This document shows positions 20,417-31,383 of a stretch of DNA of 64,000 nucleotides, piece after piece. This DNA is from Siderastrea radians (taxonomy: Eukaryota; Cnidaria; Anthozoa; Scleractinia; Rhizangiidae). Within the stretch, counting starts at the first letter, position 1. Each line of letters begins with the position of its first letter. Location of the stretch: positions 12,319,630-12,383,629 of the forward strand of contig OZ024898.1 of NCBI GenBank assembly GCA_964017195.1. The letters run 5' to 3'. The notes beneath the pieces are model-generated. The model did no database searches. It had not been told where the DNA came from and worked only from the letters and a program-made list of their open reading frames with translations. Made by a program: the position numbers and the translations under genes.

Positions 20417-21938
20417 CTTGCAATGATTTGTTCCAACTACATTGAATGGGAAACAAGTCCATTGACAATAGTATGACAAAAAGTCGACTAACAACTTAAC
20501 TGTTTTGTGTTCGTTACCTCGCAGTTCGTACCTTTTTTAATCAGGATTTTACACCCGGCGTTCTCAGCAGTTTGTTCAATGTTGGACGGTTGTTTGACGC
20601 CTTTTTTAATGACCATGCTCTTATTTATTTGTTTATTTATTAATCTATCTGTCTATCTATTTATTTGTCTGTTTTTATTTATTCCTTTTTTTTTCGTTAC
20701 TTTTGTTAGTGTTTCTTTATCATATATCCACGCAACGTAGACGACATGTTATTGCATACAAAAAAAGTTTTCATCAAATTTACCAAAACAAAAAAAAAGG
20801 CTTTTAATCAGCTATAACCGGACAATGTTTTGAATAAGACTTTTCAAGACATGAAGGAAAACCTAAAGAAATTCTAACTCAACAAATATATCTATTTAAC
20901 GCTCATTTCGAACTCACGTCAATGTCACATCTAAATCAAATAGCCGCCGCTTGCGAGTGTGCTTGCACCTATGAATACCATTATTCAGCGTAATACGCTG
21001 AATAAACTCACACTATGTATTTATGGTTAATTAAATAATTTCATTGTGTTAATTTCAGTTTTTTAGCCGAATTTGTCATCCAACAATTTGTAGGATTATG
21101 ATTAGGATTACTGTACGCTTTCACGCCTCTCAATGCCAATCCCAAGACAGGTGTATTTTGGGCACTATTAAAAGATACAATTTGCATGCGAAGGAAAGTT
21201 GTTTCGAAGCATGGTCACTCATTCTTCCAGCCAGTTGCGAACATTAAGGACGCTTATGCGTTTTCAAAAGTCTAGTTTTTTAATTCCCTTTTTCTTTCCC
21301 TAGTTTTTGTTTGTTTTTTGTTGTTGTTTTCTAACGCTTCCAATTGTCCAACTTTATAGTGTAGACAATTGAAAACGTTACAGAAAAATAATAATGCGAC
21401 TTTGTTTTTCGTTTGCACTTGTATTGCAAAGATTTGTTTCAACGACGATGAACGGGAGAAAACGTGATTCCCAAGTCGCAACCAAATCCGAGAACGCTGT
21501 AGGAGCGAATTTAGAATACCCAGCCACTTAAAGAACGAGACATATATGGAAACAAAAGAACCCATATCAGTCTTATTTAACGACACGAGCTATGGTATAT
21601 ATGTTGTCTGAATTATCAACAAAGGCTGTTACAAGCAACAGCGCTGAAATAATGTCAACTCCTCAATAGACTTATCATTTTCAGTATCATCTTACCGTTA
21701 TTTATGTTGTCCGATGTCTTTGATTTCCAAATCTTTTTCTGCAAATAGCCCTGTTTCTCTCCAATTCTTGAGTGTTTGTCTTACCACCACCCACCATTTT
21801 GAAAAACCAATTAGCTCCAGTTCTACGCCGCTGATAATGGAAACCCCGACAAGAGTGAGTAGGCCATCGTCTCGTGTGTTTCTAGGATACGATCATTTTA
21901 TCCAATCACGCTGTTGCAGTACAATACTATCGTGACGG
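20417..21938 (+). repeat. LRR-array-related unit without LRR exon (copy I, left part)
   Basis: It aligns to 31384-33140 and, in part, to 62400-63400 and the LRR units (CAATGATTTGTTCC start, TCGTTACCTCGC, TTTA microsatellite, TTTCGAACTCACGTC, GTTAATTTCAG). Where LRR units continue into TTTAGCTAATC and the exon, this one continues into a different 500-base segment (21100-21540) shared only with 32290-32740 and 62830-63270. No LRR exon is present. Confidence 0.75.
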
Positions 21939-24020
21939 CCTCAAGGTCACAAGAACACTCAGACCAGGCCTCGCTAGGTGAAAGAAAAATGACAAATTTA
22001 TACATTTGATATAGGGAGGGTGAGTAAATTTCCAGAGTCAGTTGCGAATTTGACAGAGTGAACTAGCAATCAAGTTTTTTGCGCATAGCTTGTGCATTCG
22101 CGTTAGCTTTCATGGAGCTTTTAAAACAACAGTAACGTTGTTTGGAGCTTGCTAAATTGAATTACGATAATGGTTTTATACGGGAAACGCTTGTACGGGA
22201 AAACTCATCCTATCTTTACCAGGGTTGACAAGCAGTGTTCAACCGATAATTTCAATTCTGTGAAGCTAATTAAAACAGGTTGTTCACAGCTAAACTGTCG
22301 TGGCAGTTAAACGAAGTCTAACACTAATACAAGTTCATTAACTAAAAAAAATCATTTTTTGCCAGTCAAGAGATCTAGAACTGAAATGTTAGTCTGTAAA
22401 GATGTAATTTTGCTGGAAAAGTTTTCAAATGTGGTCCCAATGAATTTTGTTTATAATAAAATATTCTAGTTGACAGCCTTAGAGTTTATTCTGTTTATCC
22501 TACGCGCACACAGTGTTTAAAGCGGTTGTTATGATCAGCATAACATATAGAAATAGTAGTTTCCCCGAAAAAGGGCGTCTTTAGAATACCCGACCTCTTA
22601 TTGACATATCTCTGAACGTTTTCAACGAGGCCTATGGAACCAAAAGGACCCATTCTTACTCAATGACACGCAAACAAATGGTCGGGTATCAGTCTAAGTT
22701 TACCTCCGAAAAAAACTGCGAATAGTATTCCTTTTTTTATGCCTCGTTGCTTTTTGTGAAAGTCTTCTTCATGCCACTTGATTTAAATTATTTCCCCCAA
22801 GCGACTTTTGTTTTCTTTTACTTCCTGAAAAGAACGAAACAGGCAAGCCACAATTACTCACATTTATTTACCAGATATGACCTTGAGATCAAAACCTAGG
22901 GCATAAAAGGCTCGTTTTAGGACGAAAAGCCTCAGACAAAAAAAAAAAAAGAAAAAAACATAGACATGGATTTGGAACACTCATGAGATCTAAACTGTGA
23001 GAAGGTCTTAAAATACGAGTGCAGGAGTCAACCAGGCCTATCACCCTTTCCTTTTTAACACTGAGAGAGCAAGACAACACCTCGCAAAAAAAAAAAAAAC
23101 CTGCACTTCTTAGTCCATACAAGCCGGGTAGTCTGAGGAGGCGGTTTTTTGGTTGGAAGTGCTGGACTTATAAAGGTTCGATCTTGTTTGTAGCCGCCAT
23201 ATCAGACTTGTTAAACTGGGATTGGTTTAAGAGGGTGAAACCCTTTTTCTTGATCTCTTTTATTAATTAACATACTTCAAATCTCCGTCCGATTCCTAAT
23301 ATAATTCCTGATAAGTTTATTCCTAGTTCTATAAACGAACACGCCGAAAAAGAAAGACAAGCCAATATAGCGTAGCGTAGGTTGAGAAAGGAAACATCAC
23401 ATGAATATGACAAAAAGAACTTATTTAGCTAATGTATGGTTCTGTTAAATGTAGTCAACACTGCACACACACACGTTTCAAATTGACATCCAGCGGTGAA
23501 AAAAAAATAGAAAAAAAAAACAGTAGCGCGTGGCCAGTTTGGAAGCAAGAACCTTCAGATCAGGCGCTAGAGACGCAAAACAACACAGCTGCTATAACTG
23601 TAAATAATAGCTTGCTAGAAGTAAATGGCTTGCGCAACAGCATAAAAATACTGAAAGATCACCAAAAACATCAAATTGAAATACACAAACTAAAATAGAA
23701 CGGAAAAGAAAGGGAAGAGAAAACAGTAATGTGAATTTTGAAAGACACACGGATTAGTTAAAGAAAGATAACATGCACTAGTGTTCTAAAGATGGATTCA
23801 AAACATTTCAAAAAAGAGATCATGCACTAAAAGCAAAGTTGAAACGCCCTACTTAAAAATAGGAAATTAACAGAAATGAAGAATAAAACGAATGGAAAAC
23901 TACGTGGTCAAATTGCAATTTTCTCCTAAACGCTCAGTAAAAACGGCACTTTCGAAGGAAGGTGACGAGCACTTGTAGGAGTTGCACCTCAGGATTTTTA
24001 ACAGCGGTAGCCTGGTAAAA
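21939..24020. other. Segment present in copy I but absent from copy II
   Basis: The paralogue reads straight from ATCGTGA to GATCCCTGATATTTG at about 33137, while here about 2.08 kb lies between the two flanks. It contains A-rich tracts (22940-22970, 23085-23100, 23500-23520) and a short segment near 23310-23360 related to 63868-63915. No open gene. It is either an insertion here or a deletion there. Confidence 0.5.
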
Positions 24021-25688
24021 CAAGAAACTACTGAAGAGACCCCTGATGTTTGAAGTTCATGACATTCGAAACAGCTCATAGTCATATCGAAATGTTTGGA
24101 GAAGCCCCATAAACCATACAAAAATCTTAACAATCGGGGAAGGACGCTTTCATTAAACTTTGTATTACGGTATGATTGCATAGTTTCAACATGTCTGCAT
24201 ACATTGTATATTTTACACTGCTGTCAGTATCTCAGTTTTGATTGGCCTGTGTCTCGTGGGATCCCTTTGTTCATTAGCTGGAGAAAAGAGACTTTTTTGT
24301 ACGGAAAACGGAAGCCTGTTTAGCAAGCGCTTAATTATAGTGTGCGATGTCGGAGCCGCACATGTTTCTCGCTAGAGGAAAAAGGGAGAGGAGGCACTTG
24401 CTCTGATGACCTGCCTTAGGCTTGTGTTTTCCCTTGTCTGAGAGTATGAAAACAAAAATCGCATTAGTGGAAAAGCTCTCGAGGGAATACATAATCTTGT
24501 AATTTAACAATATGATCTGTCTGTCAAAAGAAAATACGGTATTGTAAACATTGAAGACGTTTCAATAGGGGGAGGTTAATCCTCCTAGAAGGGTCCCTGT
24601 TCTCTATTATATTCCCTGAGTTCGTTTACATAAGTAAAAGGATGACCCTAGCGTCGATCTGGGGAGAAGGGTTACCATTTGTTCCATTCTCGTCTACGGG
24701 ATAGGGTTACTGTCACAGGCGTGCAAACTAGTATGCAAAGGCTTGGCGCTAAGTAAAAATGTTTTAAAAAGTTAAAAAATACTCTTGAAAATACTGAACA
24801 CCTTTCATCATTAAAATTATCATCAGACATCGAAAACGCTCGGTATTCTTAATTTTTAAAACATTTTTATCTAATTAGTAAACATAGGGTAAGTATATTG
24901 ACAGAATATATCCTAGGCAATGTTGGTGTCTCCTGTGTTTACCAATCGGCAACAGCTCTATTTAGCACACTTTTACAACAGGAGGTTTGCAATAGTTTTA
25001 TTTTACCCTTGCTCCTTAGCAAAAAGAGCTAATTATCAACCGCAATTGCGCTTGAAGCTAATTTGCGAAAAAAGACAGTGTTACAAGTATCAGGCCTACC
25101 ATTGAAGTTCAAATCTCCGAATGTGTTGGAAGCAGTTTAGGAGGCTCAGAAATATAAGCTAACATCTAATGTATAAGTTAGCGTCTAATGTATGCAGACG
25201 TATGTCTACCGTACAGATTTAAACAATTCAGTCTTTTTTTAACCGGAGTTACATTTCAGTCGTAACATTTTCTTTTGTAATTTCTTTTTCCGTGTAGACA
25301 GTAGTGAAAATGGCTTCCGTCCTCTTTCTTAAATCAACATTAAAAGTCTCGTCGTTTATTCTCCTCGGGGGATGGTGGTGTGGATATACTTCTGACACCC
25401 TCATCAGTGTGACAAGTTTTAGCACTCAGACGTTCAAGCAAAGTCGCACCCCCACCGTGGTACAAGCCGCGGTGGATTGAATCCCCCTTGGGTTTTGCTA
25501 TGTTACAATATTTCGGAACGATTTCATCTTTAGTAGAAAGCCTATGATAGGCTCTAAACTGATTGTATGACTGATTTTATCACCTCACCCTGTATATATT
25601 AAGTCGATTTGAATTTTATTTTCTCACTGGAAAATGATGTCATAGGGACATCGAAACGTTGTGTTTTTTTGCTAATTTTTATTCTTAA
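24021..25688 (+). repeat. LRR-array-related unit without LRR exon (copy I, right part)
   Basis: It aligns to 33138-34797. The region that flanks exon C in other units is present (CTTTTGTAATTTC at about 25275 and GTGTAGAC at about 25297), but the exon and its acceptor are missing. It ends at a TTAA where a 5.4 kb element is inserted; the unit resumes at 31120. Confidence 0.75.
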
Positions 25689-26001
25689 GAGCGACTTCCC
25701 ACAAATATCGACCTAGCGATTGGCACAAGTGGAAAAATCGATTTCGCTCATATTTTGCTCATAGATAGGCCCTAGTGAGAAACTAAACGGGCTGTAGTTA
25801 GTTTTTCCAAATACGGCTTCCTTTCGTGAAAATTCGAGATAAACCGTTTTGCTCGAGTTGAGCTCAAAATCCACTTCCGGTGAGAAGCAATTTTCCCAAA
25901 ATTTGATCAGTTTGCATATCAAACCAGAACTAGATACGAAACTTCAAATAACATGTGTGGTTTGTCTTCTTGTACTGATTAACAAAGAAATTTGTAAAAT
26001 C

Positions 26002-26067
26002 TTAAATGACATTTTGTGGCTTTTTTCAGCTACCTCTGATTGAAAAAAGCCACAAAATGTCATTTAA
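26002..26067. repeat. Perfect 27 bp-arm hairpin
   Basis: The arms TTAAATGACATTTTGTGGCT plus TTTTTCA (26002-26028) and their exact complement (26041-26067) enclose a 12-base loop, GCTACCTCTGAT. It sits where the left arm of the large palindrome diverges from the right arm. Confidence 0.9.
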
Positions 26068-26069
26068 AC

Positions 26070-26268
26070 CAGCCAGGACGAACAGGGGAGCATTGAGCTG
26101 AAGGTAGACAGGCTTTATTTCAAGATATCTCGATTCTTTTATCACCGGTTAGTCCGTAATAAATCTCTGCAAAACCTTAGGCTTAACGGCTTATATAAGC
26201 AGCGACGCTAACAAGCGATTGCGTAAGAAAGCGGTGCAAGATTATCCGGAAATTAATTAAACAGGACA
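26070..26268 (-). repeat. Possible solo LTR inside the palindromic element
   Basis: On the - strand it starts TGTCCTGTTTAATTAATT, has a TATATAAG box at about 26195, an AATAAAG signal at about 26120 and a short following tract. The order TG-TATA-polyA resembles an LTR. No second LTR or target duplication was found, and the segment is absent from the opposite arm. Confidence 0.35.
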
Positions 26269-26757
26269 CAATAAGCAGAAGTAAACACGATTTATTTTCG
26301 TGAAGTAAAGATTTATTTAGTGAAGTAAAGATTTCTATTACATATATTTTCACCCTTTTCTATTTTTAAATGAACTCCACATACAACGCGTCTGGGCTGC
26401 CTGTGATCAAAAGCGAACTTTCGGAAATCAATACAATTTACCAGTAGTAAATATGTTTGTTTTAAATTATTTGTTTGCTAGTCGAACGCAGACACTATAA
26501 ATAACAGTTGCGTGACCTATAGTATTGTGAGCCGGTCACCCGCAGTTTACTTTCTTGATAGACAGAAATACAATATTGGGGGTACAATAAACATGACTAT
26601 AATGCTTATTGAAGTAGTTTCAATTTTAACTGATTTCAAAACGTTTTTATGCGTTCAGCCTCCTAAGGAATGTTTTACTTAGTCTGAATACAGTGTAATG
26701 AATTTAAACTGATGCCATATTGGGCTCTTCGTCGATTAAGTTCCCTTTTAATCATTT

Positions 26758-27268
26758 AAAGTGGTACTACGATCAAAAAATCACTTTTATTTTTTCTTCA
26801 AATTTCGAAACTTTGTTTACTAAACACTCCCCAAGCGAAATTTTAAGCCTTAATTTCGACAAGAAGACTGTTTATTTAAACTGCAATTTTCCGATTTAAT
26901 AGTCCGCCATTATTACACCAGAAAGGACAGAATGACATCATTCACAAGTTTTAGAATGCAGTGTGTGTGAAAGTGCCTTATTTAGTATGCAGCACGAGAG
27001 TTTTGAGCTTTCACACTCTCAAACTCGTGTTTTGCATAATTTGTAAGCCGCGTTCACACACTACATTCTACAGCTCTTGCGTGTATGACGTCATTGTATC
27101 CTTTCTGGTGTAATAATGGCGGACCATTAAAACGGAAAAGTGCAGTTTAAATTAACGGTCTTCTTCTCAAAATTAAGGCTTATAATTTCGCTTGGGGAGT
27201 GTTTAACAAACATAGTTTCGAAATCCGAAGAAAAAATTAAAGTGATTTTTTGATCATAGTACCACTTT
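26758..27268. mobile_element. Nested fold-back MITE (about 511 bp)
   Basis: The ends AAAGTGGTACTACGATCAAA and its inverse (...TTTGATCATAGTACCACTTT) have one mismatch. Homology continues about 190 bases inward (CTCCCCAAGCGAAATT, GCCATTATTACACCAGAAAG). It lies in the left arm of the 5.4 kb palindrome and is missing from the right arm, so it inserted after the palindrome formed. Confidence 0.85.
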
Positions 27269-29580
27269 AAAAACCTTACAATTTACCTGGTCGCTGACAC
27301 CTGACCAAAAAAGAAAGGCGCTGGTCAGTCCTCAGTGTTTTAGCAATAAACGTCAAGAAGAAGTAATTCTGGTACATTCTCTTGTGCATTTCAAAAGCTT
27401 GATTAACACATTTGTTCAGAGTGGGACTGGCGCTAAAAAAAATGTCACTGGAGAATGTCTGAAACACCCGCAGTTCACTTTCTTCTATATCTTCTTAACG
27501 GAATGTTTTAGACTGGGCTAGCTCATTGTGATAGGCAGGGAAAATTACAGCTTAATGTAATATCGGAGACAGAATGAAAATTGTTTTTGGTCAGCTTGAT
27601 TAACTAGTGTCAATGCAACATGCTTAACTAGTGTCAATGCAACATGCTTTTGATGCGATGAGCCTTCGCCTCTTCCTTCCGCATGTAGGATGTACCTACA
27701 AAAGAAGACACCCTGAAAGAAGCTTTTACGTAGTCCAAACAAAGCCTCATCATCATTTACACTCGGGTCATTTTAGGCTCTCTGAAGTTCCCGTTTGCGG
27801 ATCTAGCATTTTTCAAGCTTAAACAGCTACACAGACGGGGGTGGCACCCCCTCCCCTCCCCCGCTGGATGCACTCCTGTGTTAAATCATTAACGTGTTAT
27901 CCATTTCCATGGTCGTTGACACCTAACCAAAAAAAGTTGCTGGCATAGCATTTCTTTAACCGTAGTCTCTTAGCGATTTAGTCAGGAAAGAGCAATTCTG
28001 GCATACTTTCTTTTGCATTCTCCATGCTTATGGTAATGTAAGAAAGTCAAACACATGTTTTTGCTCGGGATGTCATTGGCGCTGATAGTGCAAGAAATGA
28101 CAATTGGTTATGTGTGCTCAGGTTTAGTATTAGACTTTGCATGATATCTCTCAAGTTAGGTAGCACTGTACATCTCCACTTTTATCCTCAAACCATCACT
28201 ATTATCGCTGGGCAAACTGAGAGTGCCTGCCGCTGACCAATCCTGGCTTTTGCGCAGGCACCTCCTTTAGGAATTGACTGAATATGCAAAACGAAAGTGC
28301 ACTTTTGAGAGAACCTTGCGTTTTTTAGCCAAACCACTTTGAAAAATTTCAATACTAAGTGACGACTACATTTGAGGGGTGTGGTTCCCAGAAGCACCAT
28401 CCCGTCGTTGCAATCTTATTTCCAGAAGCTGTGTTGTTTCAACACCATGGAAGCTATAACGCCGGTTTTCTGTTGAGCCATTCTTCCATGTTTTACACTT
28501 AACCAGGAGTAAATGTAACCAAGATTTCTCTCCTCTTTTTGTAAAGCGTTCTTCCTCCTTATTTGAAGCAACAGTTGGAAGGTTTGCAAAATCAAAGTAT
28601 GAGATAGAAAGAATTAGAAGTCTCCGAGAGTCCTTCTTTTGCAATAGGCCAAACAATAGCTCTAGTCGCCTTTGGGAACAAAAATCATTGTTTAACCAAC
28701 AACAGACTCTGAAAAAAGTCAGTTTCGCTTGCTTCCCTCATTTTAGTAAAGAGTTAAATCGAGCTATCGTCAACTTTCACTTCCAATGAGGGTTCGAGAT
28801 TCCAGCGCCACTTTAATAAGGCCATTTGACACTCACTACAATTTGTCGAATGATAACAATGAGCAAACGAAAGCACATTTCTTTGCAAAAGTATTGTACA
28901 CATATTAAGAAATTAAACTTTTTTATAGCCAATACAAGTTACTGCCCAGATGCAATGCAAGTTACTCGGGTACGCGCTATTGCTTTGCTCACTGATTATT
29001 TGATAGGCCAGAGAGGAGCCTGCGCAAGCGATCCATTTCGAGGCTACCAATGAGGTGAGCTGAGCCTAAGGAGCTGAAGAGATGGGTTTGGGTTGCGAAC
29101 CGTACTTCCTTTAAGCCGCAATAATGGTGATGGTTTGAGGATACTAGCGGAGAAGTAAAATGCTATCTTTCTCGCCTACGATGCGTAGAAAATATACAGA
29201 AGCAGTAGCTCGTGGTAAGGAGTGATTCAAGTTCTTAATTTATGGCACATGCACACGAAACACTCGACGAATCCCTAATGCCTTCTGGTCTGTTTCTTTG
29301 ACTTTCTCTCGCAGGAGAATACAGAAACAATATTACTGTGGCTGCTTTGCTTCAATTCTCCTGTTACTTAGGGTGCTATAATGACCCTCTTGTGGTCGCC
29401 CATATTATAAACGCACGGCAGACCAAATTGCCATTTAGTGCAAGCATTCTTAGCGCCAGTCCCATTCTGAACAAATGTGTCAACTTTGTGTTACACAAGC
29501 TTTTGAAATACAAAAGAAAATGTGCCAGAATTACTTCTTCTTGACTTTTATTGCTAAGAAACTGAGGAGTGGCCAGCGCC

Positions 29581-29603
29581 TTTTTTTTTTTTGGGGGGGG
29601 GGG
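29581..29603 (+). repeat. T12G11 double homopolymer
   Basis: A run of T followed at once by a run of G replaces the CTTTCTTTTTTGGTCAGG seen in the inverted copy at 27300. It could be genuine slippage or a sequencing or assembly weak spot. Confidence 0.7.
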
Positions 29604-29639
29604 TCAGGTGCCAGCGACCTGGTCGGAAGATTGGAATTA

Positions 29640-29990
29640 AATTCCTGAAAGATACCAATCTGGGCGAGGCTCAGGCTTTATTTGAGCCCTAAAGGAGACC
29701 GTGCTAAAACAGACATCCAAAATAAGAGCTATAGGGATTTAAATTGCGCTAAAGATGTTTACATCGAATGCTGTATTCTATTATTCGATTTTAGAAGCAT
29801 TGTTATTCGATTGTCATAAATCTTTAGTTTTCGTTCATAGTCTACCCTAAGTGATGCCTCTATGAGTAGAAATATTGGCTTTCCGTCCTGAACACCTTAC
29901 GTGAGACCAAAATCTGCAATTTACACCCCTAAGCGAGACGACGAGCATCTCCGTCACTTTCATACGGAAGTCACCTCCCGCGCATGAAGT
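29640..29990. repeat. Insertion private to the right arm of the palindrome
   Basis: No counterpart lies in the left arm between the matching blocks. It contains GAGCCCTAAAGGAGACCG and CACCCCTAAGCGAGACG tracts that look like a separate dispersed repeat. No gene. Confidence 0.4.
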
Positions 29991-31383
29991 ATTATTCAGA
30001 CTGAGTACCTTAGGAGGTAAAAAGCGAAGGGTGCACGCGTACAAAAAAACGTTTTGAAATCAGTTAAAATTAAAACTAGTTCATCAAGCACTATAGTCAT
30101 GTTCATTCTACCCCCGATCAACTGTGATTAGCTGCAATTTTCCCTGTCTATCAAGAAAGTAAACTGCGGGTGTTTCAGATCGAAATTCTCCAGTGACACT
30201 TCCGGTGACCGGCTCACAACACTATAGGTCACGCAACTCTTATTTATAGTGTCTGCGTCTAGCAAACATATAATTTAAAACAAACATATTTGCTATTGGT
30301 AAATTGTATTCATTTCCGAAAGTTCGCTTTTGATTGACAGTGGCATGCAGTTCCCTTTAGCACAGGTCAACGACGATCTCGATTATAATTTCTCAAACTC
30401 GCCGTCGCCAAACAAACATCTACTTAGAAGCATCGGAAAACTGAGAAGGAGAAGCAAGAGGAAAAAAGCCAAAAGATCAAAAATGCCTCTTTAGCGAAAT
30501 TATACCTACACGTTTTCATATTTCTGTCTCTAAATTATTTTTCTGGGGTTCCTTTAGGCTCTCGTAAGTCTCGGTGACTTGCGGTGTCACGCAATTGTTG
30601 TGACTCGAGGCCCTGCGGGTCACTTAAAACGATTTGCCCAAAGATTTCTTTTCACATTCTAATAAAGCAGTATATAAATAAGCCACACAAGGTAATTTTA
30701 TGAAATTCTAAGTTAGCGCCCATAGTCAAAATTTACCATATTTTAGAGCTAAAATTTGGTTGCAAAAAACTCTCAGTTATAGCGCGTTTTGGTAAATCTG
30801 TTTCGGGCATAAAAGTAACTTAGATTTTACAAATTTCTTTGTTAATCAGTACAAGAATACCTAGGAAAACCACACATTTTATTTGAAGTTTCGTATCTAG
30901 TTCTGGTTTGATATGCGAACCGATCAAATATTGGGAAAATTGCGTCTCACCGGAAGTGGATTTTGAGTTCAACTCGAGCCGAAAACGGTTTTTCTCGAAT
31001 TTTCACCAAAGGAAGCCGTATTTGGAAAAACGAACTATAGCCCGTTTAGTTTCTCACTAGGGTCTATCTATGAGCAAAGTATGAGCGAAATCGATTTTTC
31101 CACTTGTGCCAAGTCGCTCTTAAATATATCGACTCTAAAACATGACGGAGAAATTCAAGAAAAACCTTTAGGGTGGAGGAACAGCCACCCCCCCCGGGGA
31201 GGGGGGGACAACACCACCCCCTACTCTCCAAGCTGTACGTCCAAGAGATAACTGGGGATTATAGAACTAGGCACTGGATGTTAGATTTTACCCAGTTGGC
31301 CCTGCACTTATTGTTTCACGACCTTTCACGCAGGCACCAGAGATAAACTTCTTTACACCAAGGGCTCCGAGGCCACAAACGTT

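Larger units (their letters stand above)
25689..31119. mobile_element. 5.43 kb nearly palindromic TTAA-flanked element
   Basis: The left end GAGCGACTT and the right end AAGTCGCTC are exactly bordered by TTAA (25685-25688 and 31120-31123). The paralogous unit has the uninterrupted site ATTCTTAAATATGTCGAC at 34790. The arms are inverted copies: 25689-26013 with about 30820-31119; 26406-26757 with about 29990-30342; and 27275-27470 with about 29440-29640. Each arm carries private insertions. The centre (27.5-29.4 kb) has only short frames and no transposase, so the element is non-autonomous. The TTAA duplication suggests piggyBac-like mobilisation, but the terminal bases are not those of classical piggyBac. 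Confidence 0.82.
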
